From Thinopyrum elongatum (Eukaryota > Streptophyta > Magnoliopsida > Poales > Poaceae), in the NCBI GenBank assembly GCA_011799875.1, contig JAAAXO010000339.1, positions 248,001-312,000 on the forward strand: a stretch of 64,000 nucleotides of DNA, given 5' to 3'. Position 1 is the first letter of the stretch. The number at the start of each line of letters is the position of its first letter. The translations under genes were made by a program, and so were the position numbers. The notes beneath the pieces are model-generated. The model was not told where the DNA came from. It did not search any database and saw only the letters and a program-made list of their open reading frames with translations. This document shows, in pieces, positions 33,790 through 45,462 of this stretch.

Positions 33790-36035
33790 AATCCACAACC
33801 TCAAAGTGACAAAAAATGTTGGTTGACGGTGCGGCGGGTATCAACTTGATCTCACCTAATGTGATCAAGAAGCTGCAGATTTCTGAGGAAGATCTAAAAA
33901 AGACTGGCATGTTCCAAGGGATCAATCCAGGAAGAAGCCAGCCAAAGGGCAAGGTCACTCTGCTGGTGACATTTGGTAGTGAACTCAACTACAAGACAGA
34001 GAAGATTGTCTTTGACGTCGTCAAGATTCCATTACCATATAATGGGATCCTTGGCCGCCTGGCACTGGCAAAATTCATGGCAGTATCCCACTATGCATAC
34101 AACATGCTGAAGATGCCAGGGCCGATGAGTGTCATCACCATCCATTCTGATAAGAAGGATGCGTTGATCTGCGCTGAACAGCTCTACCGGGAAGCAGTTG
34201 CAACATCTATCGCCAGGCACCTGCTCCTGCCGACAAAGCTCCCAGGGGGAAGAAGAGGAAGAAGACCGGCAAGACCATTGGCTCCGGCAAGAGCACCTCT
34301 TCGGAGTGCTGTGCTCCAGTCGAGGATGTGCCAGAGAACTCTGCCGACAAGAACAAGAAGAACAAAGCTGCTCCACCAGAGACCAAGAAGGTGCCTGCCA
34401 AGGAGGATGGCACGGGGGAAGCTTTCACTATAAGTGCCACCCTTGACGACAAATAGGAAAGCGCCTTGTTGCCTTCCTGCGAGCGAATGTCGATGTGTTT
34501 GCATGGCAACCATCTGATATCCCCAGTGTTCCCAGGGAGGTAATTGAGCACCACCTTGTTGTCTGCCCTCACGCGCAGCCCGTCAAGCAGAAAGTGCGGA
34601 AGCAAGCTTTGGAACGGCAACAGTTTATTACCAAAGAGATCAAGAAGTTGGAAGCGGCAGGATTAGTCAGAGGTGTACTCCATCCAACATGGTTGACCAA
34701 TCCAGTTGTCGTGTGCAAAGAAAATGGAAAATTTAGATTGTGTATCGATTACACTGATATCAACAAGGCTTGTCCCAAGGACCCATTTCCCTTGCCGCGT
34801 ATTGACCAGATTGTTGACTCCACTGCCGGATGTCATCTACTATCGTTTCTTGATGCCTATTCTGGGTATCATCAGATATTCATGTCAAAGGAAGATGAAG
34901 AGAAAATCGCATTCATCACTCCATGTGGCATGTACTACTTTGTACGTATGCCTTTCAGATTGAAGAGTGGTGGTTCAACATTTGCAAGAGTAGTCCAAAT
35001 TGGTTTTGAACCTCAATTGCACGGAAATGTGGAAGCATACATATTTTCCCGCAGGATCTCTTGCAAGAAGAAAATAATCTCCTAATTCAACTTGTCAATT
35101 TATTTCTCATGAAATATGGATGACATAGTGGTCAAAACCAAGGACAAAGAAACACTGATAGAAGATTTGGAAGAGACATTTGCTAATCTGCGTAAGATCA
35201 ATCTGAAGCTCAACCCCGAGAAGTGTGTGTTTGGCGTCCCATCCAGCAAGCTTCTCGGGTTCTTTGTTTCTCAACGTGCAATTGAAGCCAATACTGACAA
35301 GATCAAAGCAATGGAGCAGATTGAAGCACCGAAGCACGTCAAGGATGTGCGCCGCCTTGCTGGCTGCATTGCTGCACTAAGCAGGTTCATCTCCAAGTCT
35401 ATTGAGCGGGGCCTGCCATTTTTCAAAATCTTGAAAAAGGCGGGCCAAATGAAATGGACTCCGGAAGCAGATGCAGCGTTGCAAGACTTGAAGAGGTACC
35501 TCTCCTCTGCACCAACACTGGTTGCGCCAAGACCGCAAGAGCCGTTGCTGCTATACTTGGCGGCAACGAATCAAGTGGTCAGTGTTGCACTAGTGGCGGA
35601 GAGGGAAGCCGAAGGTGAAGAAGCAGAAGATGTGGGCCCATCAAGGGATGAGTTGGAATCTTCTTCGGCAAGTCTTGGTGCCGACAAGTCAAGCATAGAG
35701 CAAGCAGATGGATCAGAACAGCAAGTTGTGCAGAAGAAGAAGTTGGTGCAGCGCCCAGTATATTTTGTCAGTTCCCTTCTCCAGGGGGCTAGATCAAGAT
35801 ATTCTGGTGTACAAAAATTTCTTTTTGGTCTCCTCATGGCCTAAAGGAAGCCGCGCCACTACTTTCAAGCACACCAGATCACCATTGTCACTCGCTTTCC
35901 GATGCAAAGGATCTTGAGAAATCCAGATGCAACAGGCAGGATTGTTGAGTGGGCGTTGGAATTGTCAAGCTTTGATATCAAGTTTGAAAGCACTTCAACA
36001 ATTCAGAGCAGAGCTTTGGCAGAGTTTATTGGGAT
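33790..36035 (+). pseudogene. Tat-like gypsy pol pseudogene (PR-RT-RNase H)
   Basis: Protease region at 33816 onward (LVDGAAGINL, later GILGRLALAKFMAVSHYAY). RT at 34495-35085 with LCIDYTDINKACPKDPFPLPR and DAYSGYHQIFM, characteristic of the Tat lineage. A 75-bp insertion (35041-35115) with a stop splits the catalytic AY-MDD motif. RT then resumes at MDDIVVKTK, followed by RNase H-like sequence (LLLYLAATNQVVSVALV, PVYFVSSLLQGA). A stop lies near 35842. The match ends about 36035. Integrase and 3' LTR are absent. Confidence 0.8.
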
Positions 36036-36550
36036 TTTCCCTTCGACCGAGGAGGCGTATGGTGATGAGTTGAGTGACTTGTGCCACCATATTGAGAGTG
36101 AGAGAGAGTTCACCACTAGGCCCATATATGATGAGATGCCCCAATTCCCATGTGAGGAGAGCCACCACCACCACCACTTGAATGCTTTGAGTGACTCCAC
36201 CATATGTTAGTTTGAGTGCACCTATCTTGAGGGAGTGAGTGAGCCACCACCACATAGAGAGAGTGAGGTAGTTGATAGCGCATGTAAGGCCATTTTGATT
36301 TCTAACAACTTAACCTCTACCTCTACTGTGTCTTCTCATTTGGTGCTAGGTCCCATATATGATGATGCGCTGATCCACGACGACTTCTTCCTTTCTTTGG
36401 ACAAGATGATGGCCATGGTGGAATATGATGCATGCCCCACATGGTTCCATCAGGACGAAGATGACCACACTTTGGTCTTTACCACCTCACCTACACCACA
36501 AGAGTGGAATGACAAAGGTAAAATAAGTGAAGGTGATGCTCTTGTCCCAC
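36036..36550 (+). mobile_element. Fragment of non-autonomous LTR element internal region
   Basis: The end of its first frame (YDEMPQFPCEESHHHHH) closely resembles the end of the C2 ORF, in + orientation here. A second open stretch (36235-36550: PPPHRESEVV, FLSLDKMMAMVEYDACPTWF) has no domain I recognise but looks like the retained ORF of Triticeae non-autonomous gypsy elements. It is truncated on both sides. Confidence 0.5.
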
Positions 36551-38974
36551 TGATACGTCTCCGTCATATCTATAACTTTTGATTGTTTCATGCCAATATT
36601 ATACAACTTTCACATACTTTTGGCAACATTTTATATGATTTATTGGACTAACCTATTGATCCAGTGCCCAGTGCCAGTTCCTGTTTTTTGCATGTTTTTT
36701 GTTTCGCAGAATATCCATATCAAACAAAGTCCAAACATGATAAAAATTTACAGAGAATTATTTTAGAATATATGTGATTTTTGGGACTTGGAATCAACGC
36801 TAACGGAGGCCCACAGCCACCACAAGACACCTGGGCGCTCCAGGCAGCCCAGGCGAGTTGTGGTGGGTTGTGGCCTCCTAGTACGTCGGTTGGAGCTCTA
36901 CATTGGGTGCAAGGAAGCTTATATCCGGAAAAAAATCATGTTAAAATCTTAGCGCAATCGGAGTTACCGATCTCCGGGAATATAAGAAACGATTTTCGGC
37001 CAGAAAACAGGAACGCGAAACAGAAGAGAACAGAGGCATAGATCCAATCTCGGAGGGGCTCTTGCCCCTCCGCCGCCATGGAGGCCATGGACCAGAGGGG
37101 GAACTCTCCTCCCATCTAGGGGGGAAGCCAAGGAAGAAGAAGAAGGAGGGGGCTCTCTCCCCCTCTCTCCCGGTGGCGCCGGAGCGCCTCTGGGGCAATC
37201 ATCGTGACGACGATCTACTCCAACAACTTCACCGCCGTCAACACCAACTCTCTCACCCTCTATGCAGCGGTCTAACACCTATTCTCCCTGATGTAATCTC
37301 TACTTAAACATGGTGCTCAACGCTATATATTATTTCCCAATGATCTATGGCTATCTTATGATGTTTGAGTAGATCCGTTTTGTCCTATAGGTTAATTGAT
37401 GGTCGTGGTTGGTTTGAGTGTATATTTTATTTATGGTGTTGTCCTACAGTGCCCTCCGTCTCGCGCAAATGTGAGGGGTCCCCGCTGTACGGTGTTGCAG
37501 TACATTCATGATTTGCTTATTGTCGGTTGCCGGAGTGACAGAAGCCTAAACACAGATAAGTGGGTTGTTGCGTATGGGAGTAAAGAGGACTTGATACTTA
37601 ATGCTATGGTTGGGTTTTTTGACCTTAATGATCTTTAGTAGTTGCGGATGCTTGCTAGAGTTCCAATCATAAGTGCATATGATCCAAGTAGAGAAAGTAT
37701 GTTAGCTCATGCCTCTCCCTCATGTAAAATTGCAAGAATGATTACTGGTTGATGAGGACATCAATACCATTGTTACACCCACAGCCCCTGCTTCTATACA
37801 TACTGGACCAATTACTAGAGCTCGCGCACGCCAATTAAATTATCAGGTACTTTCGTTTCTTGGTAATGATTCTAAAGTTCATGAGAATATGATGCTGCCT
37901 AAATTGGATACATTTGTTTTGCTTACAAATGAAGGGCCTAGCTTGGACAAGAAAGAGGAACCTTGGAGCAAGTTCAAGCATGGAGATGATGGCATGCGCA
38001 AGGGGAACAAGAACGGAGTTACAAGTGATGATTTCAGGACTTTGAAGCCACCATAAGGAGTGCAGGAAGCCTTGGACGAAATATACAAGATGCCACTTCA
38101 TAAATTTCGTCCAGAGGCTATTATAGGTGCTGCGTCACCTTATTATTGGGCTAGGCCCATGTAATTTCGAAATACTTGAGTATAGGCTATTTTTAGAGTC
38201 CGTATGTGTGGGGAAACAAGAGATAGGGTTGGTTTCGGACCCCTCCTTCAAGGGCCACGAAATCCCCCCCTCTTCCTCCATATATACAGCCCTTAGGGCA
38301 TCGTTTAGACTTTGGGTTTTGTTTAGATTAAAAGTTCGCCATAGCTGCAACTTCGCGTACTTCGTTTGTGTTCATCGACCAGACCAAGACGTCACAGAAC
38401 CCCACCTTGATCAATAAAGCTTTCATCTTATATTCGCAATATCCAGATTGCAAATCTTAGTTTCTTGCTTGTTCTTCGTTTGCTTGCAGGAGATAGACCC
38501 TCGTGGTCAGGTTGATTGTGCTCCGGCGTGGTCAATAACCTCTCGGAGTTGGTTTAGCGATTGCTAAGGCACGACGTCCTCGCACGTTCGTAGTCGGATC
38601 GTCAAAGTCTACTCCACCAAAAACGATAGCTATCACCTCATCGAAAGATCGGGACACCCTCGCCTCATATCACTGGTCTAGTTATCAATTGCCTTGGGAC
38701 AAATGACTTTCTTGTTGACAAAAGCTATCTACTTTTATTACCTTGAAATTTATTTGTAGTTTTATTCTCGCTAAGTACTTCTAGTTTTATTCTTGCAAAC
38801 TTATCCTTTCACCTACCAAATAGTTTCATACTTGTTCTAGGTAAAGCAAACGTCTGTATCGGTGGTCGATAGAACTTGAGGGAATATTTGTTCTGCCTTT
38901 AGCTCCTCGTTGGGTTCGACACTCTTATTTATCGAAAAAGGCTACAAATGATCCCCTATACTTGTGGGTTATCA
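36551..38974 (+). repeat. Athila-like 5' LTR (about 1.5 kb), split by a solo Cereba LTR
   Basis: It starts TGATACGTCTCC and ends GGTTATCA. The solo LTR at 37750-38672 plus one CTGGT copy is extra. The sequence resembles the well-known high-copy Triticeae Athila-type LTR, recognised from memory only. A TSD for the element itself cannot be shown, because the 3' LTR is missing. Confidence 0.72.
37750..38672 (+). repeat. Solo Cereba-type LTR with target duplication
   Basis: 923 bp. CTGGT lies at 37745-37749 and again at 38673-38677. Its end reads CCTCATATCA rather than CCTCTATCA. No internal sequence is attached, so it is a product of LTR-LTR recombination after insertion. Confidence 0.94.
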
Positions 38975-38985
38975 AGACCTTTTTC

Positions 38986-39004
38986 TCGCGCCGTTGGCGG
39001 GGAG
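38986..39004 (+). other. Primer binding site remnant, Asp-tRNA type
   Basis: CGCGCCGTTGGCGGGG lies shortly after the LTR end. It resembles the TGGCGCCGTTGCCGGGG site used by Athila/Tat elements, with mismatches. Confidence 0.6.
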
Positions 39005-39098
39005 CAATAGCGTGGGGTGAATATTCTTGTGTGTGCTTGTTTGCTTTATCACTAAGTAATTTTTATTTTCTATTCTAAGTTGTTCTCTATCTTTAGTT

Positions 39099-40188
39099 AT
39101 GGATATGGAACACGAAACACCAAAAAAATTAGTGGTACTTGCTACTCATGGAGATGGGGAACCTCCTAAAACCCTCGATACTCGTTATGTGAAAAATATT
39201 AAAAACTACTTTGATAATCCTGAGAAAACCCCATTCAACTTGATAATGGGAGTAACGTTGGATCAACGTGAATAATTTAGGGATTATCGCGTGACTCAAA
39301 AAAGGAAAACTTTTATGGCATCAAATTGAAATGTTGCAATGGTATGCTTGGAATTTATGCTCGAGATATGATTATACTTGTTGCTCTAGGATGAAGGCTC
39401 GACACCTTCCCTTTTCATGTGAATTTAGTGATAATGAAACCTTGGCTTCTTATGCTAATTGTAGATATGATTATTATGATGTGGAACGAATAGAAGAATT
39501 TGTTGATTTTAAGGGTGCTTATGAAATTGAATCTCTGTTTGAAAAGTATGAAAATTATGATGATTCTGTTTATAGACCTAAATTTTTTGCTATACTTAAA
39601 TATTGCTATGATAATTATAAATGCAATTACGATATTGATGTATTTATTGAGAATGTCTCCGCTGTCCAAGAAAAGACTAATATTTTGCAGGAGTCTATGG
39701 AAGAAGAAATTGATGAAACTGTGAGCTCACTGGATGAAAAAGATGATGAGGAGATCAAAGAACAAAAGGAGGAAGAGCGGATTGATCACCCGTGCCCACC
39801 TTCTAACAAGAGTAACTCTTCAACTCATAGATTGTTTAATGTCCCTTCATTCTTACCAAAGGATGAATGCTATGATAATTGCTATGATCCCATTGATTCG
39901 CTTGAAATACCCCCTTTTGATGAACTTGATGCTTGCTATGCTTGTGGCCAAGATTCCAATATGAATTATGATTATGGAGATGAACTTCCTATAGTTCCTT
40001 ATATTAAGAATGAAATTGTTGCTATTGCACCACCACATGATAGTCCTATAATCTTTTTGAATTCTCCAAACTACATTATATCAGAGAAGTTTGCACTTAT
40101 TAAGGATTACGTTGATGGGTTGCATTCTACTGTTGCACATGATAATTTTGATGAATATAATATGCATGTGCTTGCTGCTCCTACTTGA
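39099..40188 (+). pseudogene. Athila-like element ORF, frameshifted
   Basis: The start codon at 39099 (MDMEHETPKKLVV) leads to a stop near 39273. After a frame change an open stretch runs from 39331 to 40188 (about 285 residues), rich in Asp, Glu, Tyr and Cys (CYDNCYDPIDSLEIPPFDELDA and similar). No enzyme motif is present. It looks like the degenerate Gag-region ORF of an Athila-type or related non-autonomous element. The function is unknown and the copy is broken. Confidence 0.55.
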
Positions 40189-41890
40189 AATTATTATGAG
40201 AGAGGAACTATATCTCCACCTCTCTATGTTTCCAGCATGATAAAATTGCAAGAAACTGCTTATGCTATGTATTGGCCTTTACTTGATGTGCATGAATTGT
40301 TCTTTTATGACATGCTGATGCATAGGAAGAGAGTTAGACTTCGTCATTGCATGATATATGTTGCTTTGTGCTCACTACTAAATGTCAAATCATTGTTAAT
40401 TAAAATTGGCTTTGATATACCTTGGGATCTGGGTGGATCCATTTATGCCTAGCTTAATGGCTTTAAAGAAAGCGCTACCAGGGAGACAACCCAGAAGTTT
40501 TAGAGAGTCATTTTATTCTGTTGATTGCTTTTATAAAGTTTAAAAAAAAATATAGAGGGGAACCTAAAACTTCACAAAAGGAAAAGTGAAAGTGAGAAGG
40601 ACGAGCACCGTGGAAGCGGGAGCATGCCTTGAAATTTGTTCATGCCCATGGAAACTTTGTGAATCTTGAATTACAGAAACTTTTCAACAAAAATAATTAT
40701 CCCCTTGCACAAATCCATTGTATTATAAAAATAATGTGCCAAGATTTGCCTTTAGGATGATTAGAATGCTTGTTGGTATGTGCGGTGTAAAAACAAAAAC
40801 TTTGGCTGTAGTGCATGAATTTACATTTTCTTTACTGGAACGTCAAAGGTTTCTGAAACTTTTTGCACAGTATTGCTATACAAATTTTTTATTTTGTCCT
40901 AATTTTTCAGAATTTTTGGAGTACAGAAGTATGGTGAATGTTCAGATTACTACAGACTGTCCTGTTTAAGACAGATTCTGTTTTTGATGCATTATTTTTC
41001 TTGTTTTGATGAAACTATCGATTTTATCGGTGGTATAAGCCATGGAGAAGTTATAATACAGTAGCTACAATGCAAAAACAAAATATGAATGGGTTTTCAA
41101 CAGTACTTAGAGTAGTGTTTTGCTTTATTATACTAACGGGTCTTACCGAGCTTTCTATTGAGTTTTGTGTGGATGAAGTGATCAAAGATCGAGGAGGTCT
41201 CGATATGAGGAGAAGGAGGAGAGGCAAGAGTTCAAGCTTGGGGATGACCAAGGTTCCCCAAATAAATATACAAGGAGACTCAAGCGTTTAAGCTTGGGAT
41301 GCCCTGGAAGGCATCCCATCTTTCTTCAACAAGTATCGGTATATTTTCGTTTTCGTTTCGTTCATGTGATATGCGTAAATCTTGGAGCGTCTTTTTTGTT
41401 TAGTTTTCACTTTTCTTATATGCACTATGCTGGTATGAGATAGTCCATGGTTGATTTATATAATGCTCATTGCACTTCACTTATATCTTTTGAGTATAGC
41501 TTTATAGAATACTTCATGTGCTTCACTTATATCATTTAAAGTTTGGATTGCCTATTTCTCTTCACATAGAAAACCGTTGTTTGTAGAATGCTCTTTTGCT
41601 TCACTTATACTTATTAGAGCATGGTCTTTTGTAGAAAGAATTAAACTCTCATGCTTCACTTATATCTATTTAGAGAGTCAACAGGAATTGGTCATTTGCA
41701 TGGTTAGTCATAAAATCCTACATAAAACTTATGGATCACTGAATACGATATGTTTGATTCCTTGCAATAGTTTTGCGATATAGAGATGGTAATATGTGGG
41801 AGGTACTAGTAAACAGTTGTGGTTAGTAAGAATATTGGTGTTAAGGTTTGTGATTCCCGAAGCATGCACGTATAGTCTCTCGTTATGCTA
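40189..41890 (+). mobile_element. Athila-like internal 3' region, non-coding
   Basis: No gene is seen. It contains a GGGAGACAACCCAGAAG block (40480s), a purine-rich stretch near 41205-41230 and the phrase AAGCTTGGGATGCCC (41291-41305), all common in Triticeae Athila-like elements. The match fades near 41890 with no 3' LTR. Confidence 0.55.
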
Positions 41891-42780
41891 TATAGTTTTG
41901 AGCCTTCAAATTTGTGGTTTGACACTTCCAATTTTTTTCTTTTTAGTTTTTTATGTGGTGATCTTTTTTATAGTATATTATAGTTTACTTTTATTAAATT
42001 TCTATTATTTTTAAATGGAAATAATGACATTTCTTAGGTGGTGACCTTTTTTCTTATTGGGCTAGCCCAAATAGGATTAGGATGTCGTGGGGGTCAAAAC
42101 CAACGGGGGCAACGGCCCCCTCGATCCACTCCCTCTCTCCGCCCTGCGCTGCTCTGTTTCGTTCCCCTTTCTCTCCCTCTCTCTCACCGCTCGTTGTCGC
42201 CGCTTTGATTCCGGCCGATTCCAGCGATTGTCGTCGTTCTCCGGTCCTGAGGTACACATCTGAGCCTCCCACTCTCATCTGGTCCATTTGGAATTTTTTT
42301 AATTAGAGGTGTGTTTCGCATTCCCTATGCTAGGGTTTCAGCGATGGCAGCAGGCGACAGCGACGGCAACAGGCGAAGGCGATGGCGACGGAGTAGACTG
42401 TAGGTGACCCTCGGCTCCAACCTAGGTGAGCATATCATCCCTCCCTCTTTTGCTGTAGGTCACTGCCACTGTCAATTTTTTTATTTGCATCGCTGGGGTT
42501 CATCACTGCTAGGCAGTGACAATTTGCTGTAGTTGTCTAGAATTAAGGTGGATATATTTTTCAATCTTCGGTTAGCAGTAGTTGTAGAAACTGGAAGTGC
42601 AATCTGTCAATCAAATTAAGGTAGATATATTTTTTAAGTTATCATCTTGACCATATAAATTCCGAAACAAAGTGTTTGAGTTGTTGTTGTAATCCATAAC
42701 AAAGTGTTTGAGTTGCTGATGTGTACTACTTTTTCACCATCTCACATATATCACTAGCTTCTCATTGAATCTTCGGTTTA
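41891..42780. other. Low-copy-looking region without clear gene
   Basis: 41891-42060 is A/T-rich. 42070-42430 is C/T-rich and resembles a 5' untranslated region and first exon (42343 ATGGCAGCAGGCGACAGCG, soon out of frame). 42430-42780 is A/T-rich. No coding frame or TE end can be supported. Confidence 0.4.
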
Positions 42781-43080
42781 ATTCAAATAGTTGAGTGTCC
42801 AATGTGGCAATATGTGGCAAATATAGTGTCCAAAGAAAATTTCCACTCGAAAGTAATGCTCCAAGTTAGGCGTGGCAAAATAGTTGAGTGTCCAAAGAAA
42901 ATTTTCACTCAAAAGTAATGCTCCAAGTTAGGTGTGGCAAAATAGTGTGGCAAATATAGTCACAATCCAAACAAGGCCTTAGGGGTTGTTTGGTTCCAAG
43001 CCACAACTTGCCACACTTTGTCACAACTCAACTTAGGCAAGTTTGACCAAGTTAGGTGTGTGTTTGGTTCTTGCCCACAT
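42781..43080. repeat. Harbinger-like MITE remnants and 62-bp tandem duplication
   Basis: A 62-bp unit beginning AGTGTCCAAAGAAAATTT is present twice in tandem (about 42828-42950). Next to it, CAATCCAAACAAGGCC - TTA - GGGGTTGTTTGGTTCC (42962-42998 region) looks like the end of one PIF/Harbinger-type MITE and the start of another, sharing a TTA target. No opposite ends were found. Confidence 0.5.
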
Positions 43081-43169
43081 GTTATAGATACAAACTGGCA
43101 TATATATACTACACTTCATCCATGTAATTGTGTGAAGATATCGATAGTGCTATATTGTTGTTGTCCAAA

Positions 43170-43445
43170 GCTAGTTATGCACATGCTATGATATATTGTT
43201 GCTGTTTTACCCTTGATGAAATCTGCCAAATCTGAAACTGGCAGAATTAAAACTTGCCATGTAGCATACTCCATCCACATGCTATGATATATTGTTGTTG
43301 TTTTACCCTTGATGAATATAACGGTTTGCTAATGTAGCATACTCCATGATGCTAATGAACTTGAACCTTTGGATGAATTGCTGTGCATCTAGCATACTCC
43401 ATCTACATGCCATGCATATGCACTTTATGTTACTGTAGCATGTCT
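43170..43445. repeat. Short direct repeats
   Basis: ATGATATATTGTTG plus a GTTTTACCCTTGATGAA block occurs twice about 96 bp apart (43187 and 43283). TAGCATACTCCAT occurs three times (43263, 43336 and 43390 regions). Confidence 0.65.
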
Positions 43446-43565
43446 TGGTCTTGCTTGTATATTGCCAAGTTGCTGTTATGGACAGATTTCCATTGTATAC
43501 TTTGACATGTGTGTTTGGTTCTTGTCATAATAACCTATACTTGTTATTATTTTGAAGTTCCAGCC

Positions 43566-44035
43566 ATGACTAGCTGGAACAGCCACTACCAGTCCTCGTG
43601 CAACTTCACGGCCTATGAAGTTGACAAAGGCGAAATGGGCACCAACCAGGTAAGATTACAAAAACATCTATGAGCATTGCAAACACATGCATATATACAT
43701 ATATCATCTAACCATTCTTTATTGATGATTTCAAATATTTGACTTGCCAGGCGTATGTACGAGACCCATCTCCAGAACCAGTCCAGTAGCAGCTACCGGT
43801 ACGTGACGTGGTCATGCTCAGCCGTGAGCTTGTCACATCAAAGGAGAGTACAATGAAGGCACTTAAGGAGTTGAATAACTCCCTGAAGAAAGAGAAGGAA
43901 GAGATGATCAACAAGAACTCCAATCTCTGCGATAAGAAATTGAAGCTCATCGATCAGAAGGAGCTACTGGTCACCGAGGTCGAGTCTATGAAGAAGGAGA
44001 TACGGCTCCTGAAGGCCGAGAGGGAGGAGCTAAAG
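43566..44035 (+). pseudogene. Two-exon gene fragment encoding a coiled-coil segment
   Basis: Exon 1 (43566-43649, 28 codons from MTSWNSHYQSSC) ends CAG/GTAAGA. Intron 43650-43750 ends CTTGCCAG. Exon 2 starts at 43751 (AYVRDPSPEPVQ). An in-frame TAG follows PVQ, after which the frame continues with a Lys/Glu/Leu-rich coiled coil (LKKEKEEMINKNSNLCDK, LLKAEREELKR). It is cut at 44036 by the C3 LTR. I do not recognise the protein. It could be a host gene fragment or cargo of a DNA transposon. Confidence 0.55.
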
Positions 44036-45117
44036 CGATGCGGAGCATCCTATGGTCATCCCCATGGACATACCATCGTCTCATCAGGTGCTAAGAGGAC
44101 CAGTGACACGAGCACGAGCTAGAGCTCTCAAGACCGAGGTAACTTCCTTCCTTAGTGATATTCCATATGATCCACTCGAGACATGGTTACTACCTAAGTC
44201 CGGAATGTTGTGCATGATCAGGTACCAAGAAGGCCCTTTCGAAGATGCATGTGGAGACGGACAAGTCCCAAAGTTCACGGATGAAGAGGAACGACGGAGG
44301 GAACTGGAGAAGCCCCCAGGACCCGAACATCCGGCCCCTAGAGCATCAACCACAGCCGACGCCCACCAGCCGAGGCTACAGGGCCCGGACATCCGGCCCA
44401 GCCCCGGACATCCGGCCAGGCCCGGACATCCGGCCCAACGCCCGGAAATCCGGCTTCCCCTATCCAGAGAGCAACCGAATCGGCCAAGTCAGCCCGGACA
44501 TCCGGCCCAGGCCTCGGAAATCCGGTCCATCCTGAGCCGCCGGACATCCGACCTCCAGCCCGGAAATCCGGACCCTGCCTATCCGAAGAGCACCGAGACC
44601 AGCCCTAATCGCCCGGACATCCGGTGCCAGCCCGGACATCTGGCACTTCGTGAAGGCCCGGACATCTGGCCCGACGCCCGGACGTTCTGCCTCCCCTGTC
44701 TGCGCACAGTGTAAGGGCCCCAGGCCCATGTACCCCTTCGCCCCCTAGACTATATATACTACTCCTCCTCCACTTTTCTAGGGTTAGCATTGTGATAGCT
44801 CATTTGAGAGATAGAGCTTTGCTCATCCATCCGGATCTACTCCACCGAGAGAGACCTCGGCCTCTACGGAGAAGATCCACCTTGGATTCAAGACCCCTAA
44901 TGGGAAGATCCTCAAGACCTCCTCACGGAGAAGAACTTGCTACTTGTATCATCCTTTGTTGTGTTTGGATCATGTATCACTCGTTATGTTCAAGGATCTA
45001 GCACATGTGTGATCGTTCTCCGTTGATTTGAGTGTTTCCTCTCGTTTTCCCCTCGTGTTCTTCGTAGGATCCGCTCCAATCGTGAAAGATCGGCCATAGG
45101 GTTTCCACCCTACATCA
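44036..45117 (+). repeat. Family C copy C3 5' LTR
   Basis: About 1,082 bp, from CGATGCGGAGCATCC (TGATGCGG in C1 and C2) to CCCTACATCA, followed by the primer site TTGGTATCAAGAG at 45120. Near its start it encodes GPVTRARARALKTEV. It has a TATA-like TATATATA near 44752 and a dense palindrome array (44320-44700). The element lies in the coiled-coil gene fragment; its 3' LTR is not in the window. Confidence 0.82.
44320..44700 (+). repeat. C3 LTR array of CCGGACATCCGG-type palindromes
   Basis: About a dozen irregularly spaced copies of GCCCGGACATCCGGCC and variants (CCGGAAATCCGG, CCGGACATCTGG). Spacing runs from about 14 to 60 bp, so this is not a simple tandem repeat. Confidence 0.9.
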
Positions 45118-45462
45118 TCTTGGTATCAAGAGCCTAGGTTGATCATGAATTTGGAGCCCCTACCCTTGTTTTCTAGCCTTGTTTTGTGGTGTTTTCCCCA
45201 AATTCGAAAATCCCCACAAAAATAGCCCTCTCAATTTTTTTTGTGATTTGTTGGTGTGATGAAGTTTTGTTGGATTTGATCCGTGGATTTCGTGTGTAGC
45301 AGGTAGATCTAGCTTTTCCCCAATTTCCATCCACGAAATCTCTCAAATTTTGCCCCGGAATTGCCTTTTTCCCCGCGAGTTCATCGAGTTCGTCTCGGAT
45401 CTGGCAGCCCGGACATCCGGCCCGTGCACCCAGACATCCGGCCGCCCGGACATCCGACCTGA
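45118..45462 (+). mobile_element. Family C copy C3 leader, left part
   Basis: Primer site at 45120, then leader. It ends in three more copies of the C3 palindrome (45405-45457) and the TSD CCTGA (45458-45462) of Q2. Confidence 0.82.

Noticed and set aside
36970..37310. Proline/arginine-rich open frames inside the Athila-like LTR
   Set aside because: They overlap each other on both strands in a GC-rich part of an LTR and resemble no protein family.
42343..42450. Start of a host gene at 42343
   Set aside because: The frame after the ATG closes quickly and no splice pattern could be supported.
44320..44700. C3 palindromes as an ordinary tandem satellite or centromeric satellite
   Set aside because: Spacing is irregular and the motif is shared only with the leader of the same copy. 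It does not form monomers of constant length.
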